From NCBI RefSeq assembly GCF_006538725.1, contig NZ_BJLQ01000006.1, positions 82,076 through 146,075 of the forward strand: DNA of 64,000 bases, given 5' to 3'. How positions within the stretch are numbered: position 1 is the stretch's first letter; each line of letters starts with the position of its first letter. Below are positions 1 to 8,800 of this stretch, piece after piece. Source of the stretch: Cellulomonas gelida. GTDB taxonomy: Bacteria; Actinomycetota; Actinomycetes; Actinomycetales; Cellulomonadaceae. The notes under the pieces are model-generated. The model was given only the letters and a program-made list of their open reading frames with translations, ran no database searches and was not told the origin of the DNA. Both the position numbers and the translations under genes were made by a program.

Positions 1-216
1 CACGACGAGCAGGCGCAGCGGCGAGGTGTTCATGGCCGTCGGGCCCCACTTGAGCAGGTCGTAGACCGCCGCGAGCTCGTCGTCGGAGACGGGCTGGTCG
101 GTGAAGGCGCCGATTGTGCGCGCCTCGCGGAACAGGAGGTCGGCGACCTCGTCGGCGACCGCGTACGCGGGCGTCGGGAAGTCGAGGGAGTCGATCGTCG
201 CGCTGTCAGTCGTCAT
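1..216 (-). CDS. Nitroreductase family protein (RutE/malonic semialdehyde reductase-like), partial
   Basis: Only the first 72 codons are in the window; the gene runs off the left edge. The ATG at 216 begins [13 protein letters not shown]. The segment [20 protein letters not shown] followed by [18 protein letters not shown] is the typical N-terminus of FMN-dependent nitroreductases of the RutE/HadB type, which reduce malonic semialdehyde or similar carbonyls with NAD(P)H. The Arg-Thr and Pro-Thr-Ala-Met-Asn-Thr-Ser stretches are the usual flavin-contacting regions. It is divergent from tsaD across 115 bases. The exact substrate cannot be told from this fragment. Confidence 0.75.
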   Translation of the reverse strand, partial: MTTDSATIDSLDFPTPAYAVADEVADLLFREARTIGAFTDQPVSDDELAAVYDLLKWGPTAMNTSPLRLLVV

Positions 217-318
217 AGTTCAGTTGAAGCGTGAAGTAACTCGGGCGCTTCCCGCGAGGGGAGTGAGGCTCGCCACACGGCCTCCGTGCCCCGGTTCGGA
301 CGCCGTCGCGCGGGGACC

Positions 319-324
319 TACAGT
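319..324 (+). promoter_or_regulatory. -10 hexamer of tsaD
   Basis: TACAGT lies 7 bases before the tsaD ATG with no Shine-Dalgarno between, which suggests a leaderless transcript. The 115-base gap (217-331) must also hold the promoter of the divergent nitroreductase; I see no clear -10 for that one. Confidence 0.5.
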
Positions 325-331
325 GGTCGCC

Positions 332-1378
332 ATGCCTGTCAGCGAGCCGCTGGTCCTGGGGATCGAGACCTCGTGCGACGAGACCGGGGTCGCGCTCGTG
401 CGCGGGTACGACCTCCTCGTCGACGCCGTCGCGTCGTCCGTCGACGAGCACGCGCGGTTCGGCGGGATCATCCCCGAGATCGCGTCCCGTGCCCACCTCG
501 AGGCCATGGTCCCGACGATCGAGCGCGCGCTGGCGACGGCCGAGGTGACGCTCGACGAGGTCGACGCGATCGCCGTGACCGCAGGCCCCGGGCTCGTCGG
601 GCCGCTGACCGTCGGGGCGTCCGCCGCCAAGGCGCTCGCGATCGGCCTCGACAAGCCGCTGTACGGCGTCAACCACGTGATCGGTCACGCGGTGGTCGAC
701 GAGCTCGTCGACGGGCCGTTCCCCGAGCGGGTCATGGCGCTCGTCGTCTCCGGCGGGCACTCGTCCCTGCTCCTGCTCGACGACACGGTGCACGTGACCG
801 AGCTCGGCTCGACGCTCGACGACGCCGCGGGCGAGGCGTTCGACAAGGTCGGCCGCCTGCTCGGCCTGCCCTACCCGGGCGGCCCGCACATCGACCGGCT
901 GGCGCGCGAGGGCAACCCCGAGGCGATCCGCTTCCCGCGCGGGCTGACCGCCGCCAAGGACCAGGCGAAGCACGCGGCCGACTTCTCGTTCTCGGGGCTC
1001 AAGACCGCGGTCGCCCGGTGGGTCGAGGCGCGCCAGGACGCGGGCGAGGAGCTGCCCCTGGCCGACGTCTCGGCGTCGTTCGCCGCGGCGGTCGCCGACG
1101 TGCTGACGGCCAAGACCATCGCGGCGTGCCGCGCGCACGACGTGCGCACGCTCGTCGTCGGCGGCGGCTTCTCCGCCAACTCCCAGCTGCGGGAGCTGGC
1201 GGCGGCGCGGTGCGCCGAAGCAGGCATCGAGCTGCGCATCCCGCCGATCCGGTTCTGCACCGACAACGGCGCGATGATCGCGGCGCTCGGCTCGGCTGTG
1301 GTGCGCCGGGGGATGCGTCCGTCGTCGCTCGAGATCCCCGTCGACTCCTCGATGCCGCTGACCCAGGTGCTCGTCTGA
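332..1378 (+). CDS. tsaD: tRNA N6-adenosine threonylcarbamoyltransferase TsaD
   Basis: TsaD transfers the threonylcarbamoyl group from TC-AMP to A37 of ANN-decoding tRNAs (t6A) in the cytoplasm with TsaB and TsaE. The 348-residue product has the family N-terminus [10 protein letters not shown] (residues 10-19), the metal-binding HVIGH with His115 and His119, the ASKH-fold stretches VSGGHSSLL and [18 protein letters not shown], and a C-terminal VGGGFSAN plus CTDNGAMIA. Length is normal for bacteria. The ATG at 332 was chosen because the homologous protein starts there and a -10 sits 7 bases upstream. In many actinobacteria tsaD follows tsaE-tsaB-rimI; here its upstream neighbour is a divergent nitroreductase, so those partners must be elsewhere. 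Confidence 0.95.
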   Translation: MPVSEPLVLGIETSCDETGVALVRGYDLLVDAVASSVDEHARFGGIIPEIASRAHLEAMVPTIERALATAEVTLDEVDAIAVTAGPGLVGPLTVGASAAKALAIGLDKPLYGVNHVIGHAVVDELVDGPFPERVMALVVSGGHSSLLLLDDTVHVTELGSTLDDAAGEAFDKVGRLLGLPYPGGPHIDRLAREGNPEAIRFPRGLTAAKDQAKHAADFSFSGLKTAVARWVEARQDAGEELPLADVSASFAAAVADVLTAKTIAACRAHDVRTLVVGGGFSANSQLRELAAARCAEAGIELRIPPIRFCTDNGAMIAALGSAVVRRGMRPSSLEIPVDSSMPLTQVLV

Positions 1379-1390
1379 CGCTCCTGACCT

Positions 1391-1406
1391 GCCGCGTCGT
1401 CGCGGC
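1391..1406 (+). terminator. Short GC hairpin after tsaD
   Basis: GCCGCG and CGCGGC pair across a TCGT loop 13 bases after the tsaD stop. There is no T-tract, so this is a weak candidate. The 1379-1542 gap also has a TAGCGT at 1450-1455 that could be the -10 of the hydrogenase operon, giving a leader of about 80 bases. Confidence 0.3.
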
Positions 1407-1542
1407 GAAGTTAGGTCGGAAGTCACGCGCGGTCGTCGTCGCGCGTTCCTAGCGTGGGCCGTGGGTGCGACGTGGTGTCCCGCGTCGCGCGGTGCGGGGG
1501 CGACGGCGCCCGCGCACCGGTCTCTCGACGAGGAGGGCGCAC

Positions 1543-4500
1543 GTGAGCGTGCACGACCGGTCCGAGCGTGAGCGCGTCACCGTCACGGTGGACGGCGTGG
1601 AGCTGGAGGTCGACGCCGGCCTGACGATCCTGCAGGCTCTCGCGGCCGAGGGCGTCTCGATCCCGTCGCTGTGCCACGACGTGCGCATGGAACGCTCGAA
1701 CGCGAGCTGCGGCCTGTGCATGGTCGAGGTGGGCCCCGACGCGCGTGACGTCAAGGCGTGCCTGACGCCGCTGTCCGCGGGGATGGTCGTCACCACGCGG
1801 TCGCCCCGGCTCGAGGAGTACCGCAAGGTGCGGCTCGAGCAGCTGCTGACCGACCACAACGCGGACTGCGTCGCGCCGTGCGTGCAGACGTGCCCCGCGA
1901 ACGTCGACGTCCAGACCTACCTGCAGCACGTCGCGGACGGGAACTACGAGGCCGCGGTCCGGGTCATCAAGGACCGCAACCCGTTCCCGTCGGTGTGCGG
2001 GCGGGTGTGCCCGCACCTGTGCGAGTCGGCATGCCGCCGCAACCTCGTCGACGAGCCCGTGGCCATCAACTACGTCAAGCGCTTCGCGACCGACTGGGAC
2101 ATGGCGCGACCGACGCCGTGGATCCCGCGCACCGCACCGTCGACCGGCAAGCGGATCGCCGTCGTCGGCGCCGGCCCGTCGGGGCTGTCCGCCGCGTACT
2201 ACAGCGCACTCGCCGGGCACGCCGTCACGGTGTTCGAGAAGCAGGAGCACGCGGGCGGGATGATGCGGTACGGCATCCCCGAGTACCGGCTCCCGAAGGC
2301 CACGCTGAGCCACGAGATCGACATCATCCGCGCGCTCGGCGTCCAGGTGGTGACCGGCAAGGCGCTCGGCACGCACCTGAGCCTGGAGGACCTGCGCCGC
2401 GACTTCGACGCGGTCTACCTCGCGATCGGCTCGTGGCGCGCGACCCCGCTGCGCATCGACGGCGAGAACCTCGAGGGCGTGTGGCTGGGCATCCAGTACC
2501 TCGAGCGCGTCGCGAAGGGCGACGAGATCCCGCTCGGCCGAACGGTCGTCATCGGCGGCGGCAACACCGCGATCGACTGCGCACGCACCGCGCTGCGCAC
2601 GGGCGCGACGCACGTGCAGCTCGTCTACCGGCGCACGCGCGAGGAGATGCCCGCCGAGCCGTTCGAGGTCGAGGAGGCCGTCGCCGAGGGCGTCGAGATG
2701 CTCTACCTCACCGCACCCGAGCGGATCACCGCCGACGAGACGGGCGCCAAGCGCCTGACGTGCCTGCGGATGGAGCTCGGTGAGGCCGACCGCACCGGGC
2801 GTCGTCGCCCCGTGCCCGTCGAGGGCAGCGAGTTCGAGATCGAGGCCGACACGATCATCGGCGCGATCGGGCAGAGCACGGACACGGCGTTCCTCTACTA
2901 CGAGATGCCGGTGCACATCAGCACGTGGGTGCGCGGCCGGCCCGCGCACGGCGCCGAGGAGGCCGCGTACGCCGACCTGCCCGTGCGGCTCAACCAGTGG
3001 GGCGACGTCGAGGTCGACGGCCGCACCATGCAGTCGTCCGAGGCGAAGATCTTCGCGGGCGGCGACTGCGTCACCGGTCCCGCCACGGTGATCCAGGCGG
3101 TCGCGGCCGGCCGGCGCGCCGCCGCGGCGATGTCGGACTTCGTCCTGCGCGGCTACGTGCGTCCCGGGCACGAGGACTACTCGTGCTCGCGCGGCACGCT
3201 CGAGGACCTGCCGCGGCACGAGTTCGAGGAGGTCGTGCGCGTGCCGCGCGCGACCATGCCCGCACTGCCCGTGGCCGAGCGCCTCGCGGGCTTCGCCGAG
3301 GTCGAGACCGGGCTCACCGAGGAGCAGGCACGCACCGAGGCGGCGCGGTGCCTGGAGTGCGGCTGCGCGAAGCAGGACTGCTGCCAGCTCCGCGACGAGG
3401 CGACCGCGCACGGCGTGGTGTTCGCGGCCCCGCTGCACGTGCGGCCGTACGAGCCCGTCGTCGCGGACCACCCGTTCATCGTCCGGGACAACAACAAGTG
3501 CATCGCGTGCGGTCTGTGCGTCAAGGCGTGCGCGGAGCTCGAGGGCCCGGGCGTGCTGGCGTTCCAGTACCACGAGGGCCGGCTCGTCGTCGGCACGCAC
3601 AACGGGCTGCCGCTGTCGGAGACCGACTGCGTCTCGTGCGGCCAGTGCGTGCGCGCGTGCCCGTGCGGCGCGCTGGACTACGTGCGCGAGCGCGGCGACG
3701 TGTTCACCGCGATCAACGACCCGAGCAAGGTCGTCGTCGGCTTCGTCGCCCCGGCCGTGCGGTCGGTCATCGCCGCGGAGTACGGGATCGAGCCCGCCGA
3801 GGCGAGCGCGTTCATCGCCGGGATGATGCGCAAGGTCGGCTTCGACAAGGTGTTCGACTTCTCGTTCGCGGCGGACCTGACGATCCTCGAGGAGACCACC
3901 GAGTTCCTCGACCGGGTGGGCCGCGGCGGCGTCCTGCCGCAGTTCACGTCGTGCTGCCCGGGCTGGGTCAACCTCGTCGAACGGCGCTACCCCGAGCTCA
4001 TCGACCACCTGTCGAGCTGCAAGAGCCCGCAGCAGATGATGGGCACGACCGTGAAGCACCACTTCGCCGCGCAGGCGGGGATCACGCTCGACGACCTGTA
4101 CGTGGTGTCGATCGTGCCGTGCATCGCCAAGAAGTACGAGGCCGCGCGGCCCGAGTTCGCGCCCGACGGCGTGCGGGACGTCGACGCCGTGCTCACGACG
4201 ACCGAGTTCCTCGAGATGATGCAGATGCTGCGCCTCGAGGCGGCCGACGTGGAGCCCGGCGAGTTCGACGAGCCCTACTCGCGCGTCTCCGGCGCCGGCG
4301 TGCTGTTCGGCGCGTCGGGCGGCGTCGCCGAGGCCGCGATGCGCATGGCGGTCGAGCAGCTCACGGGCGAGCCCCTCGTCGAGCACCTGGACTTCCACGA
4401 GCTGCGCGGGCTCGAGGGGATCAAGGAGGCGACCGTCAGCGCCGGCGGCGTGGACGTGCGGGTCGCCGTGATCTCGGGCCTGGGCAACGCCGAGCCGCTC

Positions 4501-4782
4501 ATCAAGCGGGTCATCGCGGGCGAGGACGTCGGGTACGACCTCGTCGAGATCATGGCCTGCCCGGGCGGCTGCGTGAGCGGCGCCGGCCACCCGGTGCCGA
4601 AGTGCGCCGACGAGACGCCCGGCCGTCAGCAGGTGCTGGTCGAGATCGACCAGCTCTCGACGCTGCGCAAGTCCCAGGAGAACCCGGACATCCTGCGGCT
4701 CTACGACGAGTTCTACGGCGCGCCCGCGTCACCGCTCGCGCACGAGCTCCTGCACACCACCTACGCGCCGTTCCGCGGCTGA
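1543..4782 (+). CDS. [FeFe] hydrogenase, group A, fused to a GltD-type NAD(P)H:FAD module
   Basis: This 1079-residue protein joins four parts: a [2Fe-2S] domain (Cys44, 56, 59, 73); a GltD/DPYD-like Fe-S, FAD and NAD(P) module (Cys109-164, FAD loop GAGPSG near 209, second Rossmann loop IGGGN near 337); two [4Fe-4S] ferredoxin motifs (CIACGLC at 653, CVSCGQC at 696); and a complete H-cluster domain. The H-cluster motifs are TSCCPGW (Cys804 proton relay, Cys805), VPCIAKKYE (Cys860) and MACPGGC (Cys1006, Cys1010), followed by a small-subunit tail ending HTTYAPF. All ligands are present, so catalysis of H2 evolution or uptake with NAD(P)H is expected. The GTG at 1543 has AGGAGG six bases upstream. 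It leads an operon with an ABC importer 20 bases downstream. From memory it resembles the glutamate synthase-linked group A2 of hydrogenase classifications. No HydE, HydF or HydG maturase is in the window. Confidence 0.93.
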   Translation: MSVHDRSERERVTVTVDGVELEVDAGLTILQALAAEGVSIPSLCHDVRMERSNASCGLCMVEVGPDARDVKACLTPLSAGMVVTTRSPRLEEYRKVRLEQLLTDHNADCVAPCVQTCPANVDVQTYLQHVADGNYEAAVRVIKDRNPFPSVCGRVCPHLCESACRRNLVDEPVAINYVKRFATDWDMARPTPWIPRTAPSTGKRIAVVGAGPSGLSAAYYSALAGHAVTVFEKQEHAGGMMRYGIPEYRLPKATLSHEIDIIRALGVQVVTGKALGTHLSLEDLRRDFDAVYLAIGSWRATPLRIDGENLEGVWLGIQYLERVAKGDEIPLGRTVVIGGGNTAIDCARTALRTGATHVQLVYRRTREEMPAEPFEVEEAVAEGVEMLYLTAPERITADETGAKRLTCLRMELGEADRTGRRRPVPVEGSEFEIEADTIIGAIGQSTDTAFLYYEMPVHISTWVRGRPAHGAEEAAYADLPVRLNQWGDVEVDGRTMQSSEAKIFAGGDCVTGPATVIQAVAAGRRAAAAMSDFVLRGYVRPGHEDYSCSRGTLEDLPRHEFEEVVRVPRATMPALPVAERLAGFAEVETGLTEEQARTEAARCLECGCAKQDCCQLRDEATAHGVVFAAPLHVRPYEPVVADHPFIVRDNNKCIACGLCVKACAELEGPGVLAFQYHEGRLVVGTHNGLPLSETDCVSCGQCVRACPCGALDYVRERGDVFTAINDPSKVVVGFVAPAVRSVIAAEYGIEPAEASAFIAGMMRKVGFDKVFDFSFAADLTILEETTEFLDRVGRGGVLPQFTSCCPGWVNLVERRYPELIDHLSSCKSPQQMMGTTVKHHFAAQAGITLDDLYVVSIVPCIAKKYEAARPEFAPDGVRDVDAVLTTTEFLEMMQMLRLEAADVEPGEFDEPYSRVSGAGVLFGASGGVAEAAMRMAVEQLTGEPLVEHLDFHELRGLEGIKEATVSAGGVDVRVAVISGLGNAEPLIKRVIAGEDVGYDLVEIMACPGGCVSGAGHPVPKCADETPGRQQVLVEIDQLSTLRKSQENPDILRLYDEFYGAPASPLAHELLHTTYAPFRG

Positions 4783-4802
4783 ACCGCACCGAGGAGACCG
4801 TC

Positions 4803-5867
4803 ATGAGGCTCACCGCGAGACTGCTCGGCGCGATGCTCGCGGTGGCGCTGACGACCGGGTGCGCCGCGTCGTCGACGGCGCAGCCCGCGGGGGGCGGCAC
4901 GCCGGCCACGACGAGCGCCGCGACGAGCACCCCGACGCCGACCGCGTCGGCCGAGCGGGTCACCGTGCGGATCGCCGCACTGGCCGGTCCGACGACGATG
5001 GGGCTCGTCGGGCTCATGCAGGCCGCCGATGCGGGGACGGGCCGGCAGGACTACGAGGTGACGACGTACGGCACGCCCGACGAGGTCGTGCCGCTGCTCG
5101 TCAAGGGCGAGGTGGACGTCGCGCTGCTGCCCGCCAACCTGGCCGCGGTCGTCTACCAGCAGACCCGCACGGACGCGGGCCCTGCGGTGCAGGCGCTCAC
5201 CGTCAACACCCTGGGCGTGCTCTCGGTGCTCGAGAACGGCACGAGCGTCCAGTCGCTCGCGGACCTGCGCGGGCGGACCGTGTACTCGACCGGCAAGGGG
5301 GCGAGCCCGCAGTACGTGCTCGAGCACCTGCTGCGCCAGTCGGGGCTGACACCCGGCACCGACGTGACGGTCGAGTTCAAGTCGGAGGCCACCGAGGTCG
5401 CGGCGCTGCTCGCGGCGACCCCCGGCGCGGTCGGAGTGCTGCCGCAGCCGTACGCCACGGCGGTCATCGCCGGGAACCCCGGCGTGCGCGTCGCGGTGGA
5501 CCTCACGCGGGCGTGGTCGGACCTCGGCAACGCGTCGCAGCTCGTCACCGGGGTCACCGTGGTGCGCACCGCGTTCGCCGACGAGCACCCGCAGGCGCTC
5601 GCGGACTTCCTCGCCGACGACGAGGCGTCCGTGACCTTCGTGAACGACTCGCCGGCCGAGGCCGCCGAGCTCGTGGTCGCGGCAGGCCTCGTCAAGGCCG
5701 TGCCCGTCGCCCAGGCGGCGATCCCGGCGAGCCACCTCGTGTTCCTCACCGGCGACGCGCTGCGGCCCGCGCTCGAGGGGTACCTGCAGGTCCTGCACGA
5801 CGCGCAGCCGAAGTCCGTGGGCGGGGCGATGCCCGGCGACGACTTCTACCTCGCGGACGCGGGCTAG
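4803..5867 (+). CDS. ABC transporter substrate-binding lipoprotein, NMT1/SsuA-like
   Basis: The 354-residue protein has a lipoprotein signal (MRLTARLLGAMLAVALTTGC, lipidated Cys20) and a Ser/Thr/Ala-rich tether, then a periplasmic-binding fold of the TauA/SsuA/ThiY group. Visible family features are MGLVGLMQAAD, VDVALLPANLAAVVY, SLADLRGRTVYSTGKGASP and a late GVLPQPYAT. Relatives bind aliphatic sulfonates, taurine, thiamine precursors, bicarbonate or nitrate; nothing here fixes the ligand. GAGGAG lies upstream of the ATG at 4803, 20 bases after the hydrogenase stop, so it should be co-transcribed with the hydrogenase. That link suggests a solute tied to hydrogenase metabolism or cofactor supply, which is inference only. 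Confidence 0.85.
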   Translation: MRLTARLLGAMLAVALTTGCAASSTAQPAGGGTPATTSAATSTPTPTASAERVTVRIAALAGPTTMGLVGLMQAADAGTGRQDYEVTTYGTPDEVVPLLVKGEVDVALLPANLAAVVYQQTRTDAGPAVQALTVNTLGVLSVLENGTSVQSLADLRGRTVYSTGKGASPQYVLEHLLRQSGLTPGTDVTVEFKSEATEVAALLAATPGAVGVLPQPYATAVIAGNPGVRVAVDLTRAWSDLGNASQLVTGVTVVRTAFADEHPQALADFLADDEASVTFVNDSPAEAAELVVAAGLVKAVPVAQAAIPASHLVFLTGDALRPALEGYLQVLHDAQPKSVGGAMPGDDFYLADAG

Positions 5868-5886
5868 CGGGCGGTCGGGTGCCGTC

Positions 5887-6708
5887 GTGACCGACGCGAG
5901 CGAGGTGGTCGGCGCCCGGGCACCCGTCCGTCGCGGGCGGTTCCTCGTCGCCGTCGCCTGCTGGCTCGTGGTGTGGCAGGTGGGGGCTGTGGCGCTCGGC
6001 CAGCCGATCCTGCTCGTCGGGCCGTGGGACGTGGCGGTGCGGCTCGTCGAGCTCGTACCGACCGGGACCTTCTGGGCCACGGTCGCCCGGACGCTCGCCG
6101 GCGTCGTCCTGGGCTTCACGGCCGCGGCCGTGGCGGGGGTGCTCCTCGCGGCGGCGTCGGCGGCCTCGTCGTGGGCCGACGCGATGCTGGCACCCCTGAT
6201 CTCCACGATCCGCGCGACGCCCGTGGTCGCGTTCATCATCCTGCTGCTGCTCTGGACCGACTCGTCGCGGCTCGCGGCCGTCGTCGCCTTCCTCATGGCG
6301 CTGCCGATCATGTACACGAACGTGCTCGAGGGGATCCGGAACCGCGACCGCCGACTGCTGGAGATGACCCGCGTCTTCGCCGTGCCGTGGCCGCGGCGCG
6401 TGCTCGCGGTGGACGTGCCCGGCGTGCTGCCGTACTTCGTCGCGGGCTGCCGGACCGGCGTCGGGCTCGCGTGGAAGAGCGGGATCGCGGCCGAGGTGAT
6501 CGGGCTGCCCGCGGGCACGATCGGCGAGCAGATGTACCAGGCGAAGCTGTTCCTGGCGACGGCCGACCTGTTCGCGTGGACGGTCGTGGTCGTCGTGCTG
6601 GCCGCGCTGACCGAGCGCGTGGTGCTCGCGCTGCTGGAGCGCGCGCGGCGACGGCTCGCGGGCGAGCCCGCGCCGCCGCTCATCGACCCGGCGGGTGGTG
6701 CCCGATGA
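5887..6708 (+). CDS. ABC transporter permease, SsuC/TauC-like
   Basis: This 273-residue inner-membrane protein has about six hydrophobic helices and the cytoplasmic loop that contacts the ATPase (VLEGIRNRDRRLLEMTRVF, then GCRTGVGLAWKSGIAAEVIG), as in SsuC/TauC permeases. The GTG at 5887 is 19 bases after the binding-protein stop. Its TGA overlaps the ATG of the ATPase gene, so the two are translationally coupled. It should form the membrane channel of the importer encoded by the three genes. Confidence 0.88.
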   Translation: MTDASEVVGARAPVRRGRFLVAVACWLVVWQVGAVALGQPILLVGPWDVAVRLVELVPTGTFWATVARTLAGVVLGFTAAAVAGVLLAAASAASSWADAMLAPLISTIRATPVVAFIILLLLWTDSSRLAAVVAFLMALPIMYTNVLEGIRNRDRRLLEMTRVFAVPWPRRVLAVDVPGVLPYFVAGCRTGVGLAWKSGIAAEVIGLPAGTIGEQMYQAKLFLATADLFAWTVVVVVLAALTERVVLALLERARRRLAGEPAPPLIDPAGGAR

Positions 6709-7364
6709 CCGAACCGCGCGACGACATGGCGCTGCACGACGACATGGCGCTGCACGACGTCATCGCGCTGCACGACGTCACCGTGCGCTACGGCGAGAAC
6801 GTGGTCCTGGACCGGGTCTCGCTCGAGCTGCCCACCGGCACGACGACCGCGCTGACGGGCCCCAACGGCGTCGGGAAGACGACGACCGTGCGTGTGCTCC
6901 TCGGGCTCGTGCGGCCCTCGTCGGGCCGCGTGGCCGGCCTGCACGAGTGCACGCGGGCCGCCGCGTTCCAGGAGGACCGGCTGTGCGCGCACCTGTCCGC
7001 CGCGGCGAACGTGCGGCTCGTCCTGCCACGCGCCGCCGAGGCCGGGGTCGAGGACGGGCTGCGCGCGGTCGGGCTCGACGAGGCCGCGTGGCACGTGCCG
7101 GTGCGCACGCTGTCGGGTGGGCAGCGACGACGGGTCGCGCTCGTCCGCGCGCTGCTGCCACCAGCCGACCTCGTCGTGCTCGACGAGCCGTTCGTCGGGA
7201 TCGACGCCGCGAGCCGCGACGCGGTGCTGGCCTGGACCCGCGACCGGCTGGCCGGGCGCACCGCGCTCGTGGTGACCCACGACCCCACCGAGGCCGCGGC
7301 CCTCGGTGCGACGCTCGTGCGACTCGACCCGCCGCGCACGGTGAGCGATCAGGACGATGCCTAG
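6705..7364 (+). CDS. ABC transporter ATP-binding protein, SsuB/TauB-like
   Basis: A 219-residue ABC ATPase with Walker A GPNGVGKTT, signature LSGGQRRR, Walker B LVVLDEPF and H-loop VVTHDPTEA. It powers the importer made with the two genes upstream. It is shorter than typical SsuB (about 250 residues). The ATG at 6705 overlaps the permease stop as ATGA. The N-terminus carries a threefold repeat (consensus DDMALH) that is not part of the ABC fold; in-frame ATGs inside the repeat could also be starts, although coupling favours 6705. Confidence 0.88.
   Translation: MTEPRDDMALHDDMALHDVIALHDVTVRYGENVVLDRVSLELPTGTTTALTGPNGVGKTTTVRVLLGLVRPSSGRVAGLHECTRAAAFQEDRLCAHLSAAANVRLVLPRAAEAGVEDGLRAVGLDEAAWHVPVRTLSGGQRRRVALVRALLPPADLVVLDEPFVGIDAASRDAVLAWTRDRLAGRTALVVTHDPTEAAALGATLVRLDPPRTVSDQDDA
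6720..6773 (+). repeat. 18-bp tandem repeat, three copies, at the 5' end of the ATPase gene
   Basis: GACGACATGGCGCTGCAC occurs at 6720-6737 and 6738-6755, and a diverged copy (GACGTCATCGCGCTGCAC) at 6756-6773. The first two contain in-frame ATG codons. Recent slippage duplication is the simplest explanation. Confidence 0.85.
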
Positions 7365-7495
7365 TCACCCTCGGCGTGCTCCGCGCGTGCTGCGGGTGCC
7401 GGTCCCCGGTTGTCCACAGATCGAGGGGAGTGCCCGCACATGCGCGTCCTGACGCAGCTAGCGTGACGCCCCGGACCGATCCGGCAGGGGGACGT

Positions 7496-7897
7496 ATGCG
7501 GGTGGAGATCGACTCGGAGACGGTGGCACGCAGCGTGCGCACCCTCGACCGGATGGTCGACCGGCTCGACGAGCTCGTGGCGCAGACGCGGGCGGTGGCG
7601 GCGGACCAGAGCGCGGCGACGTGGTCGACGCTGCCCGCGGCCGAGCGGTTCGCCACGACGTACGGCGAGGGGGTCGACACGCTCGCGGACCGGGTCGCCG
7701 CCGCGCGGACCGCCGCCGTCGACGCGCGGAGCGCGCTGACCGGCTCGGTGCGCGCGCTCGTGGGGATCGACGAGACGATCTTCGCCGAGCTCCAGCGCCT
7801 CGCCGCGGGCACGTCCGGATCGTCGGTGCGCGACACGCGCCCGGTGCTCCGGGTGTACCCGGGCGCCGCGACGGCGTCCGTGGGTGGGCTGTCGTGA
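7496..7897 (+). CDS. WXG100-like small helical protein
   Basis: This 133-residue product is almost all helix (SETVARSVRTLDRMVDRLDELVAQTRAVAADQ, then a central Trp in AATWSTLPAAERF), with two amphipathic helices around a turn. That layout resembles ESAT-6/WXG100 substrates of type VII secretion, but a strict Trp-X-Gly is not present. It starts at ATG 7496 after CAGGGGG and overlaps the next gene as GTGA. No ESX ATPase is in the window. The family assignment is tentative. Confidence 0.55.
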   Translation: MRVEIDSETVARSVRTLDRMVDRLDELVAQTRAVAADQSAATWSTLPAAERFATTYGEGVDTLADRVAAARTAAVDARSALTGSVRALVGIDETIFAELQRLAAGTSGSSVRDTRPVLRVYPGAATASVGGLS

Positions 7898-8724
7898 CGG
7901 GCGTGAACCGTCCTGCGCAGTCGTCCGACGGGCCGGCGGCCCGCGAGCTCGCCTGTGCGCTCGAGGGTGCGCCGGCGCAGGCGCACGCGGACGCGGGGCA
8001 GCTCGGGGGAGTGGCCACGGCCCTCGAGGAGCTCGGGGCGACGCTCAAGCGGCTCGCGGGCGACCTCGGCATCGGCGGCATGTCCGCGCAGGCGGCGCGG
8101 GACGGCGTCGCGAGCCTGGCGACGAGCGTGCTCGGCGCCGCCGACACCGCGGACGCGCTCGGTGCGGCTGCGACGCGCGCTGCGGGAGCCCTCGCACGTG
8201 CCCGCACCGAATACGAGACCCTGCCTGCGGGCGAGCTGACCGCCGCGGCGCGTCAGGCGCTGATCGAGTCGGGCGCGGGCCCCGGCACCTCGTCGATCGT
8301 GGCGGCGCGTGCTGCCGAGCGCGAGCGCGTCGCGACCATCGCGCTCGTGACCGTCGGCGCTGCGATGGACGACGCCGCCGACCGTGTCCGCGCGGTCGCA
8401 CCGAGGGCCGCGGGGTCCCCGCGCGGCGCCGCGCCCGACGGCCCCCGCGACGGTCGACCCGGCGGTGAGTCGCCCTTGCCGGTCGTGCCTGGTGTACCGA
8501 CGCCCGGGCCCGCCCCGCACCCGCCCGTCCCGCACCCTCGCGTCCGGCAGCCGCCCGTGCTGCCGCCGCCTGCGCCGTCCGGTCCCGAGCCCGTCGACCC
8601 GCCGCCGACGTTCGGGATGGAGCCGCCCGCGCCGGTGTGCCGGACCGACCCGGTCGAGCGGCCGGTCCCACTCGACCGGGTCCCGCCGCTCGCTCCCGGC
8701 CTTCCCGTCGTGCGCACGACGTGA
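7894..8724 (+). CDS. Hypothetical helical protein with proline-rich tail, WXG-partner-like
   Basis: The 276-residue protein starts at GTG 7894 (GVNRPAQSSDGP), overlapping the stop of the small helical protein. Residues 1-170 are Ala-rich helices (ATALEELGATLKRLAGDLGI, then GAADTADALGAAATRAAGAL). The last 90 residues are Pro-rich (PGPAPHPPVPHPRVRQPP) and look disordered. No signal peptide or membrane segment is seen. A compact helical protein coupled to a longer one with a Pro-rich tail is a common layout for type VII secretion substrate pairs, but I do not recognise a named family. Confidence 0.55.
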   Translation: MTGVNRPAQSSDGPAARELACALEGAPAQAHADAGQLGGVATALEELGATLKRLAGDLGIGGMSAQAARDGVASLATSVLGAADTADALGAAATRAAGALARARTEYETLPAGELTAAARQALIESGAGPGTSSIVAARAAERERVATIALVTVGAAMDDAADRVRAVAPRAAGSPRGAAPDGPRDGRPGGESPLPVVPGVPTPGPAPHPPVPHPRVRQPPVLPPPAPSGPEPVDPPPTFGMEPPAPVCRTDPVERPVPLDRVPPLAPGLPVVRTT

Positions 8725-8800
8725 GGGTCGACCTGCTCGAGTCGTGAGGCCCCGCTGCGCCGTCGGTCCAGGCTGTGTCGGGGGTCGCGGACAGGCGTCG

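Noticed and set aside
1423..4590. A 1055-codon open frame antisense to the hydrogenase gene
   Set aside because: It is a by-product of high GC and lack of stop codons. The translation is low-complexity Arg/Ala/His/Val/Asp with no domain, while the plus-strand frame has a full set of motifs.
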